A stretch of DNA of 9,004 nucleotides from an uncultured Prevotellaceae bacterium (GTDB taxonomy: Bacteria > Bacteroidota > Bacteroidia > Bacteroidales > Bacteroidaceae): contig CALAEY010000089.1 of the NCBI GenBank assembly GCA_937891085.1, positions 1-9,004 on the forward strand, read 5' to 3'. Under the pieces are notes generated by a model, which saw only the letters and a list, made by a program, of their open reading frames with translations, had not been told where the DNA came from and did not search any database. The position numbers were made by a program, and so were the translations under genes. Positions 1-6,232 of the stretch are shown piece after piece; within the stretch, counting starts at the first letter, position 1, and each line of letters opens with the position of its first letter.

Positions 1-42
1 GGGGCTAGATTGAGACCTGCCTGGCGAGTGGAAGCCAATTAA

Positions 43-471
43 TCAGTGAACACTATTTAACCCCAGATCTACAGAATATACGGAAGTTTTAAAACTTTGA
101 TTGGCAACCTTAGTATGTACGGCAGCCAAGTCAAATGCCCCTTCCACATTAGTCATGAGGCTACTTTCATTACTGAAAGTACCAGTTGCACTACCAGCCT
201 CACTTTCCAAGTCGAAATCTTCTTTACGAGCTATTTGATAGTAAAACAGCATATGTAGATAGTCATCGCTGTCCCACTTACCCACGTAGCCAGTGCCATC
301 CTCTTTGGTATAGGTAAGGCGCGTGTCAGCACCGCTATCTACGGTCACAGATACTTTTCCTGCCTGTGGCTGAGCCAGTGCAGGTTCTTCATCACTGCTG
401 CATGCGGTGAAGCAGGCAGCCATGCCCAGGGCTGCAAGGCCCATGGTCCAATTAATAATCGACTTCATCAT
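43..471 (-). CDS. Fimbrillin-like (Mfa/FimA-type) surface lipoprotein, apparently truncated
   Basis: The 142-residue product starts with a lipoprotein signal peptide: a short charged start, a hydrophobic stretch (WTMGLAALGMAACFTAC) and a lipobox ending at Cys24, with Cys20 a less likely site. The residues after Cys24 are SSDEEP. An acidic run just after the lipidated Cys is the kind of signal that sends Bacteroidota lipoproteins to the cell surface. A Thr-rich beta-type region follows, with a GKWDSDDYLHMLFY segment resembling the 'W...D.i.vf' stretch of fimbrillin-like proteins. Those proteins usually run to about 300 residues or more. This one stops at TGA (43-45), where the first domain should continue, so truncation by a stop or frameshift is likely. 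A 38-residue peptide gene lies 33 bp upstream on the same strand, probably in one transcript. ATG codons at 469-471 and 466-468 are both possible starts. The family call is moderate, the lipoprotein call strong. Confidence 0.6.
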   Translation of the reverse strand: MMKSIINWTMGLAALGMAACFTACSSDEEPALAQPQAGKVSVTVDSGADTRLTYTKEDGTGYVGKWDSDDYLHMLFYYQIARKEDFDLESEAGSATGTFSNESSLMTNVEGAFDLAAVHTKVANQSFKTSVYSVDLGLNSVH

Positions 472-504
472 GTCTTGCTTTTTTAAAAGTTAGTTACTTG
501 CCCA

Positions 505-621
505 TCAGAGCTCCTTGTCGCCATAGATAGGTGCATCAGTGGGGTCGCCGCTCACGGCTATCACGCCCTGCAGCTCCATGTCAATCACTTGCACCTCTGG
601 TGCCTCATACATCTGTTTCAT
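505..621 (-). CDS. Small 38-residue peptide gene leading a fimbrillin-like lipoprotein gene
   Basis: An uninterrupted ORF encodes a 38-residue peptide, start MKQMYEAPEVQVIDMELQ, end PIYGDKEL. It has no signal peptide or membrane segment. It resembles the very short Bacteroidales proteins that begin 'MKK.Y..P.i.v.e.e...vla.SG', often lie next to surface lipoprotein genes and are often left unannotated. Here it has the same orientation as the fimbrillin-like gene, with 33 bp between its stop (505-507) and that gene's ATG. It is the first ORF after the promoter at 853-884. The start at 619-621 is the only ATG giving the family-like N-terminus. No Shine-Dalgarno sequence is visible, which is normal for this group. 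The function is unknown. A leader role through translational coupling or a real small protein are both possible. The family resemblance is from memory, not a search. Confidence 0.62.
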   Translation of the reverse strand: MKQMYEAPEVQVIDMELQGVIAVSGDPTDAPIYGDKEL

Positions 622-847
622 AAGCTATAAGTATTTAGAAAGTTAAACATAAAAATCTTGGAGTAGGCACAAAGCGCCTGTGCATCGAGATAAGCGCATC
701 CCGATGTACGTAGAGGCAGAACGAATCTTCTGCTATTGTTAATAGATGTTAATAAGGGGGGGGGTAAGCAGAGCAAGCCCCAGCGTGGCACGTCGATGCA
801 CTATGTAGGAAGTTTGCTCTCATCTGCTTGTTGATTTTTAGTGTTAC
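622..847 (-). promoter_or_regulatory. Long structured 5' leader of the peptide/lipoprotein unit
   Basis: Between the predicted transcription start (near 846) and the peptide ATG lie about 225 nt without a credible gene. Several hairpins can be drawn: 683-706 (9-bp stem with one G-U pair, 6-nt loop), 665-679 (6 bp with one G-U, 3-nt loop), 716-733 (6 bp, GCAGAA/TTCTGC, 6-nt loop) and 733-745 (CTATT/AATAG, 3-nt loop). A perfect 9-bp long-range inverted repeat (680-688 GTGCATCGA, 793-801 TCGATGCAC) would compete with the 683-706 hairpin. The heptamer GTTAATA occurs twice, 10 bp apart (738-744, 748-754). I recognise no known riboswitch. The structure suggests post-transcriptional control or attenuation, by inference only. 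Confidence 0.4.
756..764. repeat. G9 homopolymer tract in the leader
   Basis: Nine consecutive G on the plus strand, C9 in the minus-strand leader RNA. It lies between the predicted promoter (853-884) and the first ORF (start 621). Such tracts slip during replication and can drive phase variation. Here the tract is outside any credible reading frame, so a length change would alter only the leader. It could pair with the GGGG of the leader RNA (plus-strand 778-781 region) and change local folding. Confidence 0.85.
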
Positions 848-852
848 ACCTG

Positions 853-884
853 CAAATGTAATGCGTTTTAAGAAGAAAAGCAAA
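853..884 (-). promoter_or_regulatory. Bacteroidetes-type promoter for the peptide/lipoprotein unit
   Basis: On the minus strand, TTTG (881-884) is followed by a 20-bp spacer and then TACATTTG (853-860), matching the Bacteroidetes -33/-7 pattern TTTG...TAnnTTTG. Transcription would start near 846 and run leftward. No other good match lies nearer to the peptide gene. Confidence 0.6.
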
Positions 885-1044
885 AATTCTTCTGAGAAAA
901 ATACAGGGCATAGCACTGCATATAGTATATGGTGTAAATCAGGGCAGAGTTGAAGTTTGTTAATGGCTCTTTTTCCCTTATTCAGTGAAGACACAGTGCA
1001 TCAGAAATAAATTTGCAGTGCAAAATCTTTTTTCTGCAGCTTTC
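885..1044. other. Divergent intergenic region between surface unit and guaA
   Basis: About 160 bp lie between the two outward-facing promoters. I see no credible gene; a minus-strand frame through here runs across the promoter at 853-884 and lacks family-like sequence. One small inverted repeat, TTTGC-AGT-GCAAA (1012-1024), lies about 20 bp upstream of the guaA -33 element and could be an operator. That is only a suggestion. Confidence 0.4.
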
Positions 1045-1075
1045 TTGTAAAAAGATGGCATTCTGTGTATCTTTG
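1045..1075 (+). promoter_or_regulatory. guaA promoter, Bacteroidetes -33/-7 type
   Basis: TTG (1045-1047), a 20-bp spacer and TATCTTTG (1068-1075) match the Bacteroidetes promoter pattern. Transcription would start near 1082, giving a leader of only about 12 nt before the ATG at 1094. This argues against any upstream in-frame start such as the TTG at 1013, which lies before the promoter. Confidence 0.72.
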
Positions 1076-1093
1076 CAAAAACTTTTATACCAC

Positions 1094-2638
1094 ATGCAAC
1101 AAAAGATTATCATTCTGGACTTCGGTTCGCAGACCACACAGCTCATCGGACGCCGTGTGCGTGAGACGAACACCTTCTGCGAGATACTGCCTTACAACAA
1201 GTTTCCTAATGACGACCCAGACGTGATAGGCGTGATCCTGAGCGGATCGCCCTACAGCGTCTATGACGAGAAAGCCTTCCGCGTGGAGCTTTCGCAGTTC
1301 ATGGGGCGCTACCCCGTGCTGGGCATCTGCTATGGCGCTCAGTTCATGGCCTATATGGGCGGCGGACGGGTGGAGCCTGCTGGCAGTCGTGAATACGGAC
1401 GTGCCCATCTGCGTGAGTTCGAGGCGGAGAATCCGCTCTTCAAGGGCTTCGAGCTTGATTCGCAGGTGTGGATGAGTCATGGAGACACCATCACCAAGCT
1501 GCCCCGCAAGTGCCGCAAGATAGCCTCTACAGACGATGTGGAGTTTGCGGCCTATGCCAGCGAGGAGGTGCCTATGTGGGCGGTGCAGTTCCATCCAGAG
1601 GTGTTCCACTCCACGCAGGGCTTCCAACTGCTGAAGAACTTCGTGGTGGATATCTGTGGCAGCCGTCAGGAGTGGAGTCCTGCCAGCTTCGTGGAGACCA
1701 CCGTGCAGGAGCTCAAGGAGCAACTGGGCGACGACCGTGTGATATTGGGCCTGAGCGGTGGGGTAGACAGCAGCGTGTGTGCCGTGCTGCTGAACAGGGC
1801 CATTGGCAAGAACCTCACCTGCATCTTCGTGGATCATGGCATGCTGCGCAAGGATGAGTTCCGCAAGGTGATGGAGGCCTATGGAGGGCTGGGACTCAAC
1901 GTGGTGGGCGTGGATGCCAGCCAGAAGTTCTTTGCCGACCTCAAGGGCGTGACAGAGCCAGAGGAGAAGCGTAAGATCATCGGACGCGACTTCGTAGAGG
2001 TATTCAATGCCGAAGCCCGCAAGATCACAGATGCCAAGTGGTTGGCACAAGGCACCATCTATCCCGACCGCATAGAGAGCCTGAGCATCACGGGCATGGT
2101 GATAAAGAGCCATCACAACGTGGGCGGTCTGCCTAAGGAGATGCATCTGCAGCTCTGTGAGCCTCTGAAGTGGCTCTTCAAGGACGAGGTCCGTCGTGTA
2201 GGGCATCAGTTGGACATGCCAGAGCGGCTCATCAAGCGCCATCCGTTCCCAGGCCCAGGACTGGCTGTGCGCATCTTGGGCGACATCACCCCTGAGAAGG
2301 TGCGAGTGCTGCAAGAGGCAGACGACCTCTTCATAGAAGGGCTGCACCAATGGAAGGACACGGATGGCGTGGCACTCTATGACAAGGTATGGCAGGCAGG
2401 CGTGGTGCTGCTCTCAGCAGTGCGCAGCGTAGGCGTGATGGGCGATGAGCGTACCTATGAACACCCTGTGGCCCTGCGTGCAGTGACCAGCGTAGATGCC
2501 ATGACAGCCGACTGGGCGCATCTGCCTTACGAGTTCTTGGCCAAGGTATCGAATGAAATCATAAACAAGGTCAAGGGCGTGAATCGCGTATGCTACGACA
2601 TCTCCTCGAAGCCACCTTCGACCATCGAATGGGAATAA
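1094..2638 (+). CDS. guaA: GMP synthase (glutamine-hydrolysing)
   Basis: This cytoplasmic enzyme converts XMP, ATP and glutamine to GMP, the last step of guanine nucleotide synthesis. The 514-residue product has the usual GuaA order. The class I glutamine amidotransferase domain (about 1-190) carries the nucleophile Cys79 in GICYGAQ and the catalytic pair His167/Glu169 in QFHPEV. The ATP pyrophosphatase domain (about 200-390) has the PP-loop LSGGVDSS (220-227). The C-terminal dimerisation domain ends in the family signature SKPPSTIEWE. Length is normal and all key residues are present. The start at 1094 gives the expected MQQKIIILDFGSQ N-terminus and lies just downstream of a promoter; an in-frame extension to 1013 would add 27 unrelated residues. 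No Shine-Dalgarno sequence is seen. The gene is monocistronic and ends at a hairpin terminator facing the convergent regulator gene. Confidence 0.98.
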   Translation: MQQKIIILDFGSQTTQLIGRRVRETNTFCEILPYNKFPNDDPDVIGVILSGSPYSVYDEKAFRVELSQFMGRYPVLGICYGAQFMAYMGGGRVEPAGSREYGRAHLREFEAENPLFKGFELDSQVWMSHGDTITKLPRKCRKIASTDDVEFAAYASEEVPMWAVQFHPEVFHSTQGFQLLKNFVVDICGSRQEWSPASFVETTVQELKEQLGDDRVILGLSGGVDSSVCAVLLNRAIGKNLTCIFVDHGMLRKDEFRKVMEAYGGLGLNVVGVDASQKFFADLKGVTEPEEKRKIIGRDFVEVFNAEARKITDAKWLAQGTIYPDRIESLSITGMVIKSHHNVGGLPKEMHLQLCEPLKWLFKDEVRRVGHQLDMPERLIKRHPFPGPGLAVRILGDITPEKVRVLQEADDLFIEGLHQWKDTDGVALYDKVWQAGVVLLSAVRSVGVMGDERTYEHPVALRAVTSVDAMTADWAHLPYEFLAKVSNEIINKVKGVNRVCYDISSKPPSTIEWE

Positions 2639-2643
2639 ACAGA

Positions 2644-2677
2644 AATCCCTCGCCATCGGTGGTGAGGGATTCTTTGT
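2644..2677. terminator. Shared bidirectional terminator between guaA and the regulator gene
   Basis: AATCCCTCGCC (2644-2654) pairs with GGTGAGGGATT (2661-2671) in an 11-bp stem with one G-U pair and a 6-nt loop. CTTTGTCCTT follows on the plus strand, and a T-rich stretch (TTTCTGTTTATT) follows on the minus strand. It starts 5 bp after the guaA stop and ends just before the convergent gene's stop (2680-2682), so it can serve both. Confidence 0.82.
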
Positions 2678-2679
2678 CC

Positions 2680-3354
2680 TTAGGCTAACTCTTTCAGCCG
2701 TGCTGCGTCTGGAATGGTGAGAAGCCCACGCTCATACGTCAGCAGTCCTTCATGCTGCATCTCCTTAAGTATCTGCGACGTCTTGCTGAAGCTCTCGTTC
2801 AAGAAGGCAGCCAAGTCGGCCTTCTGAATGTGGAACACCTTCGGACCCTGTGGCAGCTCTACATGCTGGAGCAAGAAACGAGCCAGATGCCCCTTCTCAC
2901 TGCTGGCAGGTGCGCTCCAGAGGTGGCTGTTCAGAGCCTGCACCTGAGCGCTCATGATGTTGCGATAGTTCATGTCCACGATGGGGTAGATGTTCAGCTC
3001 CTCGATGAGGAAGCGCTTGTGCATCCACATCACGCTGGCATCTGTCTGTGCGATGTAGGTAGAGCGGTAGGTGGTCTGCCTTCCGAAGAGCGATGAAAGC
3101 TCGAAGGTGAGGGGCGCAGAGAGGCGCTCGTTCACCTCCATAGGGTGATCACCTGTCACCACCGTCTTCTTCAGGATTTCGCCATCAAGCAAGAAAGCCA
3201 CGCGCTTGCAGGCTTCCCCCTCGCTGATGATGACATCCCCCGCTTTGTAATTCTCAAAACGGAACTTGACCTTACTCAGTATATCGGTAAAGTCGTTCAG
3301 TGTAAGGCCCTGAAATAAAGAGAGCTGAAGTAGCTTGTCGTACATGGTTGCCAT
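2680..3354 (-). CDS. Crp/Fnr-family transcriptional regulator
   Basis: This is a 224-residue protein, the normal size for the family. The N-terminal half (about 5-120) reads as a cyclic-nucleotide-binding-type beta-roll, with YKAGDVIISEGEACKRVAFLLDG (36-58) matching its hallmark. In the ligand-pocket region, FELSSLF (84-90) and RST (97-99) partly match the 'GE...RSA' cassette of CRP, but the key Gly is Phe and spacing differs by two, so cAMP binding cannot be assumed. A dimerisation helix follows (about 115-145). The C-terminal winged helix has its helix-turn-helix around 178-205 (KADLAAFLNESFSKTSQILKEM). The only Cys is Cys50, which rules out an Fnr-like iron-sulphur cluster. It has its own promoter (3387-3418) and is divergent from the MarC-family gene. 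Targets are unknown. The start at 3354 is chosen; Met4 (3343-3345) is an alternative. Confidence 0.9.
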   Translation of the reverse strand: MATMYDKLLQLSLFQGLTLNDFTDILSKVKFRFENYKAGDVIISEGEACKRVAFLLDGEILKKTVVTGDHPMEVNERLSAPLTFELSSLFGRQTTYRSTYIAQTDASVMWMHKRFLIEELNIYPIVDMNYRNIMSAQVQALNSHLWSAPASSEKGHLARFLLQHVELPQGPKVFHIQKADLAAFLNESFSKTSQILKEMQHEGLLTYERGLLTIPDAARLKELA

Positions 3355-3386
3355 AATCGTAAAGTTTTCTGTTTCGTTAGGTGATG

Positions 3387-3418
3387 CAAAGATAAGTAAA
3401 TTGCGCCGATATCATCAA
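3387..3418 (-). promoter_or_regulatory. Promoter of the Crp/Fnr-family gene
   Basis: On the minus strand, TTG (3416-3418), a 21-bp spacer and TATCTTTG (3387-3394) fit the Bacteroidetes pattern. Transcription would start near 3380, about 25 nt before the ATG at 3354. Confidence 0.65.
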
Positions 3419-3424
3419 GTGATG
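3413..3424. promoter_or_regulatory. Short palindrome CATCA-AG-TGATG over the -33 element
   Basis: A perfect 5-bp inverted repeat with a 2-bp centre overlaps the -33 element of the regulator promoter. Its right half, GTGATG (3419-3424), recurs in direct orientation at 3381-3386, near the predicted transcription start. The position would suit autoregulation or control by another dimeric regulator, but five base pairs is short and chance is possible. Confidence 0.25.
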
Positions 3425-3450
3425 GGTGCTAAAAAAAGCGAAAACTAATA

Positions 3451-3478
3451 TTTATTCAGAAAATTTACATTATCTTTG
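3451..3478 (+). promoter_or_regulatory. Probable promoter of the MarC-family gene
   Basis: TATCTTTG (3471-3478) is a good -7 element 28 bp before the ATG at 3507. The -33 side is weak: only a T-rich stretch (TTTATT from 3451) lies at the right distance. It diverges from the regulator promoter; the two -7 boxes are about 76 bp apart. Confidence 0.55.
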
Positions 3479-3506
3479 CGGGCGAATTTAAAAAACGTAA
3501 CCTACT

Positions 3507-4106
3507 ATGATGGAATATTTCAGCAGATTTGATTTTCAGGAGATGATAAGCGCTTTCATAGTGCTCTTTGCAGTGATAGATATACTGGGCTCTGTGCCCA
3601 TCATTCTGAATCTGAAGGAACAAGGACGCCCTGTGAACGCCATGAAAGCTACGCTCATCTCATTTGCTCTGATGCTGGCCTTCTTCTATGCAGGAGACCT
3701 GATACTGAAGTTGTTCAACGTTGATATCCAGTCGTTTGCCGTAGCTGGTGCACTCATCATCTTCCTCATGTCGCTGGAGATGCTGCTCGATGTGCAGATA
3801 TTCAAGAACAACGGCCCCATCAAGGAAGCCACGCTCATCCCGCTGGTGTTCCCCCTTCTGGCAGGTGCAGGTTCTTTCACCACGCTGCTCTCCCTGCGTG
3901 CAGAATATTGGGACATCAACATCCTGATAGCCTTGATGCTCAACATGATTTGGGTGTATGTGGTGGTGCTCTCTACAGACAAGGTGCAGCGCATGCTGGG
4001 TAAAGGCGGCATCTACCTGACGCGAAAGTTCTTCGGCATCATCCTGCTGGCCATCTCCGTGCGTCTGTTCATGACCAATCTCACGGCCCTGATAGACCAG
4101 TTCTGA
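3507..4106 (+). CDS. MarC-family (UPF0056) inner-membrane protein
   Basis: This 199-residue, very hydrophobic protein has about six predicted membrane segments (roughly 13-34, 46-63, 67-92, 108-128, 137-157, 173-194), as expected for MarC. Family-like stretches are FAVIDILGSVPII (21-33), FPLLAGAGSFTTLL (115-128) and the C-terminal LTRKFFGIILLAISVRLFM. They differ from the usual 'DPlGniP' and 'LAGPGa' by loss of prolines, which I believe is common in the Bacteroidales branch. MarC proteins were once linked to multiple antibiotic resistance, but that link is not well supported and the true role is unknown. The gene has its own promoter and terminator and appears monocistronic. The start is ATGATG at 3507; the second ATG at 3510 is equally plausible. 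Confidence 0.9.
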   Translation: MMEYFSRFDFQEMISAFIVLFAVIDILGSVPIILNLKEQGRPVNAMKATLISFALMLAFFYAGDLILKLFNVDIQSFAVAGALIIFLMSLEMLLDVQIFKNNGPIKEATLIPLVFPLLAGAGSFTTLLSLRAEYWDINILIALMLNMIWVYVVVLSTDKVQRMLGKGGIYLTRKFFGIILLAISVRLFMTNLTALIDQF

Positions 4107-4149
4107 AAAAAAGAAAAGTCAATTGAAATATTACAAATGTCAGTCTAAA

Positions 4150-4200
4150 GCGCATTTTTTTGTCGTAAAGATGAAAAAATGCGCGTTTTCTTTTGTTTCC
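4150..4200 (+). terminator. Rho-independent terminator after the MarC-family gene
   Basis: GCGCATTTTTT (4150-4160) pairs perfectly with AAAAAATGCGC (4174-4184), an 11-bp stem with a 13-nt loop, followed by the T-rich tail GTTTTCTTTTGTTTCC. It lies 43 bp after the marC-like stop. Its T-rich tail overlaps the -33 element of the next promoter. Confidence 0.85.
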
Positions 4201-4222
4201 CCATCTATATTTCGTATTTTTG
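4192..4222 (+). promoter_or_regulatory. Promoter of the glycogen operon
   Basis: TTTG (4192-4195), a 19-bp spacer and TATTTTTG (4215-4222) match the Bacteroidetes consensus closely. Transcription would start near 4229, about 58 nt before the ATG at 4287. It is the only convincing promoter before the three co-directional genes. Confidence 0.72.
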
Positions 4223-4230
4223 AGCGATAA

Positions 4231-4250
4231 AGGGATATTGTTCCCTCTTT
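4231..4250 (+). promoter_or_regulatory. Small hairpin at the 5' end of the glycogen operon transcript
   Basis: AGGGA (4231-4235) and TCCCT (4242-4246) form a 5-bp stem with a 6-nt loop, followed by CTTTT. It would lie almost at the predicted 5' end of the mRNA. It could protect the 5' end or act as a weak attenuator. The stem is short, so the functional claim is speculative. Confidence 0.3.
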
Positions 4251-4286
4251 TGAAAAATATTGTTAATCTTAAATAATTGCACATCT

Positions 4287-6227
4287 ATGAGTTACTTGCG
4301 TTTTGACAAGACCTTGATGATCAACCTAGAGGAGTCTCTGCCAAGAGAGATTCTGAGAACCAACAAGTCGGGTGCTTATCACTGCACGACGATAGTAGGG
4401 TGCAACACGCGAAAGTATCACGGCCTCCTCGTGATACCCGTACCAAACCTGGACGATGAAAATCATGTGTTGCTCTCTTCACTCGATGAGACAGTGATTC
4501 AGCATGGAGCTGAGTTCAATCTGGGGTTGCATAAGTATCAAGGCAATCACTTTAGCCCTAATGGACATAAGTATATCCGCGAGTTCGATTGCGAGAAGAT
4601 ACCTGCCACTACCTTCAGGGTAGGCGGTGTGGTGCTGCGCAAGGAGATCGTCTTCGAGCACCAGCAGAACCGTGTGTTGCTGCGCTATACGTTGATGGAT
4701 GCCCATTCTCCTACGACCCTGCGCTTCCGCCCCTTCTTGGCATTCAGAAGCGTACGCGAATATACACACGAGAACAGGCAGGCCAACAGGGACTACCAAC
4801 TCGTGGAAAACGGTATCAAGACCTGCATGTATCAGGGCTATCCTGAGCTCTACATGCAGCTGAATAAGAAGAATGAGTTCCACTTCCAGCCAGACTGGTA
4901 TCGTGGCATAGAGTATCCGAAGGAGCAGGAGCGTGGCTACGACTTCAACGAGGATCTCTACGTGCCAGGCTACTTCGAGGTAGATATCAAGAAGGGAGAG
5001 AGCATCGTGTTCTCTGCTGGTGTGTCTGAAGTGAACACCCGCACCCTGAAGCAGAAGTTCCAAGCAGAGGAGGATGACCGTACGCCTCGTGACAGCTTCT
5101 ACCACTGCCTGAAGAACGCTGCCCACCAGTTCCACAACTTGCAGGGTGGTGAGCACTATGTGCTGGCAGGCTATCCGTGGTTCAAGTGCCGTGCACGCGA
5201 CCTCTTCATCTCACTCCCAGGCTTGACGCTGGCAGTCGATGAGAAGGATCAGTTCGACGAGGTGATGGCCACTGCACAGAAAGCCATCAACCAGTATATC
5301 GCTGGAGAACCTATCACGTATAAGATCTATGAGATGGATCACCCCGACGTATTGCTCTGGGCTATCTGGGCGCTGCAGCAGTATGCCAAGAACGTGTCAC
5401 GCGAGGAGTGCCGCAAGAAATACGGCCAGCTGCTCTTCGACATCGTGGACTATATCCACAATCGCAAGCATAGCAACCTCTTCCTGCATGACAATGGCCT
5501 GCTCTTCACCAATGGTACGGAACGTGCCGTGACGTGGATGAACTCTACGGCCAATGGTCGCCCCGTCATCCCTCGTACAGGCTATGTGGTAGAGGTGAAC
5601 GCCCTCTGGTATAACGCCCTGAGATTCGTGGCAGATGTGGCACGCGATGAAGGCAACATCCTGCAGGCCGATGCCTTGGAAGCACAGGCACGCATCACAG
5701 GCACTTCATTCGTGGAGGTCTTCCGCAATGAATATGGCTACCTCTTCGACTATGTAGATGGATATATGATGGACTGGAGTGTGAGACCAAACATGATCTT
5801 CACTTGTGCCTTCGACTACTCTCCATTGACCAATCCGCAGAAGAAGCAGGTGCTGGACATCGTGACGAAGGAACTGCTGACTCCTAAGGGCCTGCGTACG
5901 CTGAGCCCAAAGAGCGGTGGCTATAATCCTAACTACGTAGGTCCGCAGATCCAGCGCGACTATGCCTACCATCAGGGTACGGCCTGGCCTTGGCTGATGG
6001 GCTTCTATTTCGAGGCTTACCTACGTATCTACAAGATGAGTGGCGTATCCTTCGTAGAACGTCAGCTCATCGGTATGGAAGACGAGATGACGCAGCACTG
6101 CATCAGCACACTGCCAGAGCTCTTCGATGGCAATCCACCGTTTGTAGGCCGTGGTGCTGTATCCTTCGCCATGAATGTGGCCGAGATGCTGCGCATCGTG
6201 AAACTCTTAAGTAAGTATAACATGTAA
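4287..6227 (+). CDS. Glycogen debranching enzyme, amylo-alpha-1,6-glucosidase type (GH133)
   Basis: The enzyme hydrolyses alpha-1,6-linked glucose stubs at glycogen branch points in the cytoplasm. The 646-residue protein has the short bacterial/archaeal layout. The N-terminal beta-rich domain (about 15-260) opens with SGAYHCTTIVGCNTRKYHGLL (28-48), a hallmark of this family. The C-terminal (alpha/alpha)6-barrel domain (about 270-645) carries AGYPWFKCRARDLFISLPGL (294-313), TWMNSTANGRPVIPRTGYVV (416-435), NALWYNALRF (438-447) and YHQGTAWPWLMGFYFEAYLR (561-580). It lacks the 4-alpha-glucanotransferase domain of eukaryotic debranching enzymes, so chain transfer would need a separate enzyme. I chose the ATG at 4287, which gives MSYLRFDKTLMINLEESLPR; a TTG nine codons upstream adds nothing family-like. 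It is the first gene of the operon, 18 bp before the glycosyltransferase. Asn419 lies where I recall Asp in many relatives. Confidence 0.94.
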   Translation: MSYLRFDKTLMINLEESLPREILRTNKSGAYHCTTIVGCNTRKYHGLLVIPVPNLDDENHVLLSSLDETVIQHGAEFNLGLHKYQGNHFSPNGHKYIREFDCEKIPATTFRVGGVVLRKEIVFEHQQNRVLLRYTLMDAHSPTTLRFRPFLAFRSVREYTHENRQANRDYQLVENGIKTCMYQGYPELYMQLNKKNEFHFQPDWYRGIEYPKEQERGYDFNEDLYVPGYFEVDIKKGESIVFSAGVSEVNTRTLKQKFQAEEDDRTPRDSFYHCLKNAAHQFHNLQGGEHYVLAGYPWFKCRARDLFISLPGLTLAVDEKDQFDEVMATAQKAINQYIAGEPITYKIYEMDHPDVLLWAIWALQQYAKNVSREECRKKYGQLLFDIVDYIHNRKHSNLFLHDNGLLFTNGTERAVTWMNSTANGRPVIPRTGYVVEVNALWYNALRFVADVARDEGNILQADALEAQARITGTSFVEVFRNEYGYLFDYVDGYMMDWSVRPNMIFTCAFDYSPLTNPQKKQVLDIVTKELLTPKGLRTLSPKSGGYNPNYVGPQIQRDYAYHQGTAWPWLMGFYFEAYLRIYKMSGVSFVERQLIGMEDEMTQHCISTLPELFDGNPPFVGRGAVSFAMNVAEMLRIVKLLSKYNM

Positions 6228-6232
6228 AACAC

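Noticed and set aside
680..801. Invertible promoter segment bounded by the 9-bp inverted repeat
   Set aside because: Phase-variable promoters flanked by inverted repeats are common in Bacteroidales, but the promoter-like sequence lies outside this segment, the repeat is only 9 bp, and no recombinase gene is nearby.
749..994. 81-codon minus-strand frame in the intergenic region before guaA
   Set aside because: It runs across the predicted promoter at 853-884 and ends in the C9 tract (Pro run). It shows no family-like sequence.
1013..1093. N-terminal extension of GuaA from the TTG at 1013
   Set aside because: The extension precedes the promoter at 1045-1075 and its sequence is unlike GuaA. 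The ATG at 1094 gives the standard N-terminus.
1085..2350. 421-codon open frame antisense to guaA
   Set aside because: It lies wholly over a complete, motif-rich guaA and reads as His/Leu-rich low-information sequence with no recognisable domain. It reflects codon bias of the opposite strand.
4479..5156. 225-codon frame antisense to the debranching enzyme
   Set aside because: It is Val/Leu/His-rich, has no motif, and lies over strongly conserved coding sequence on the plus strand.
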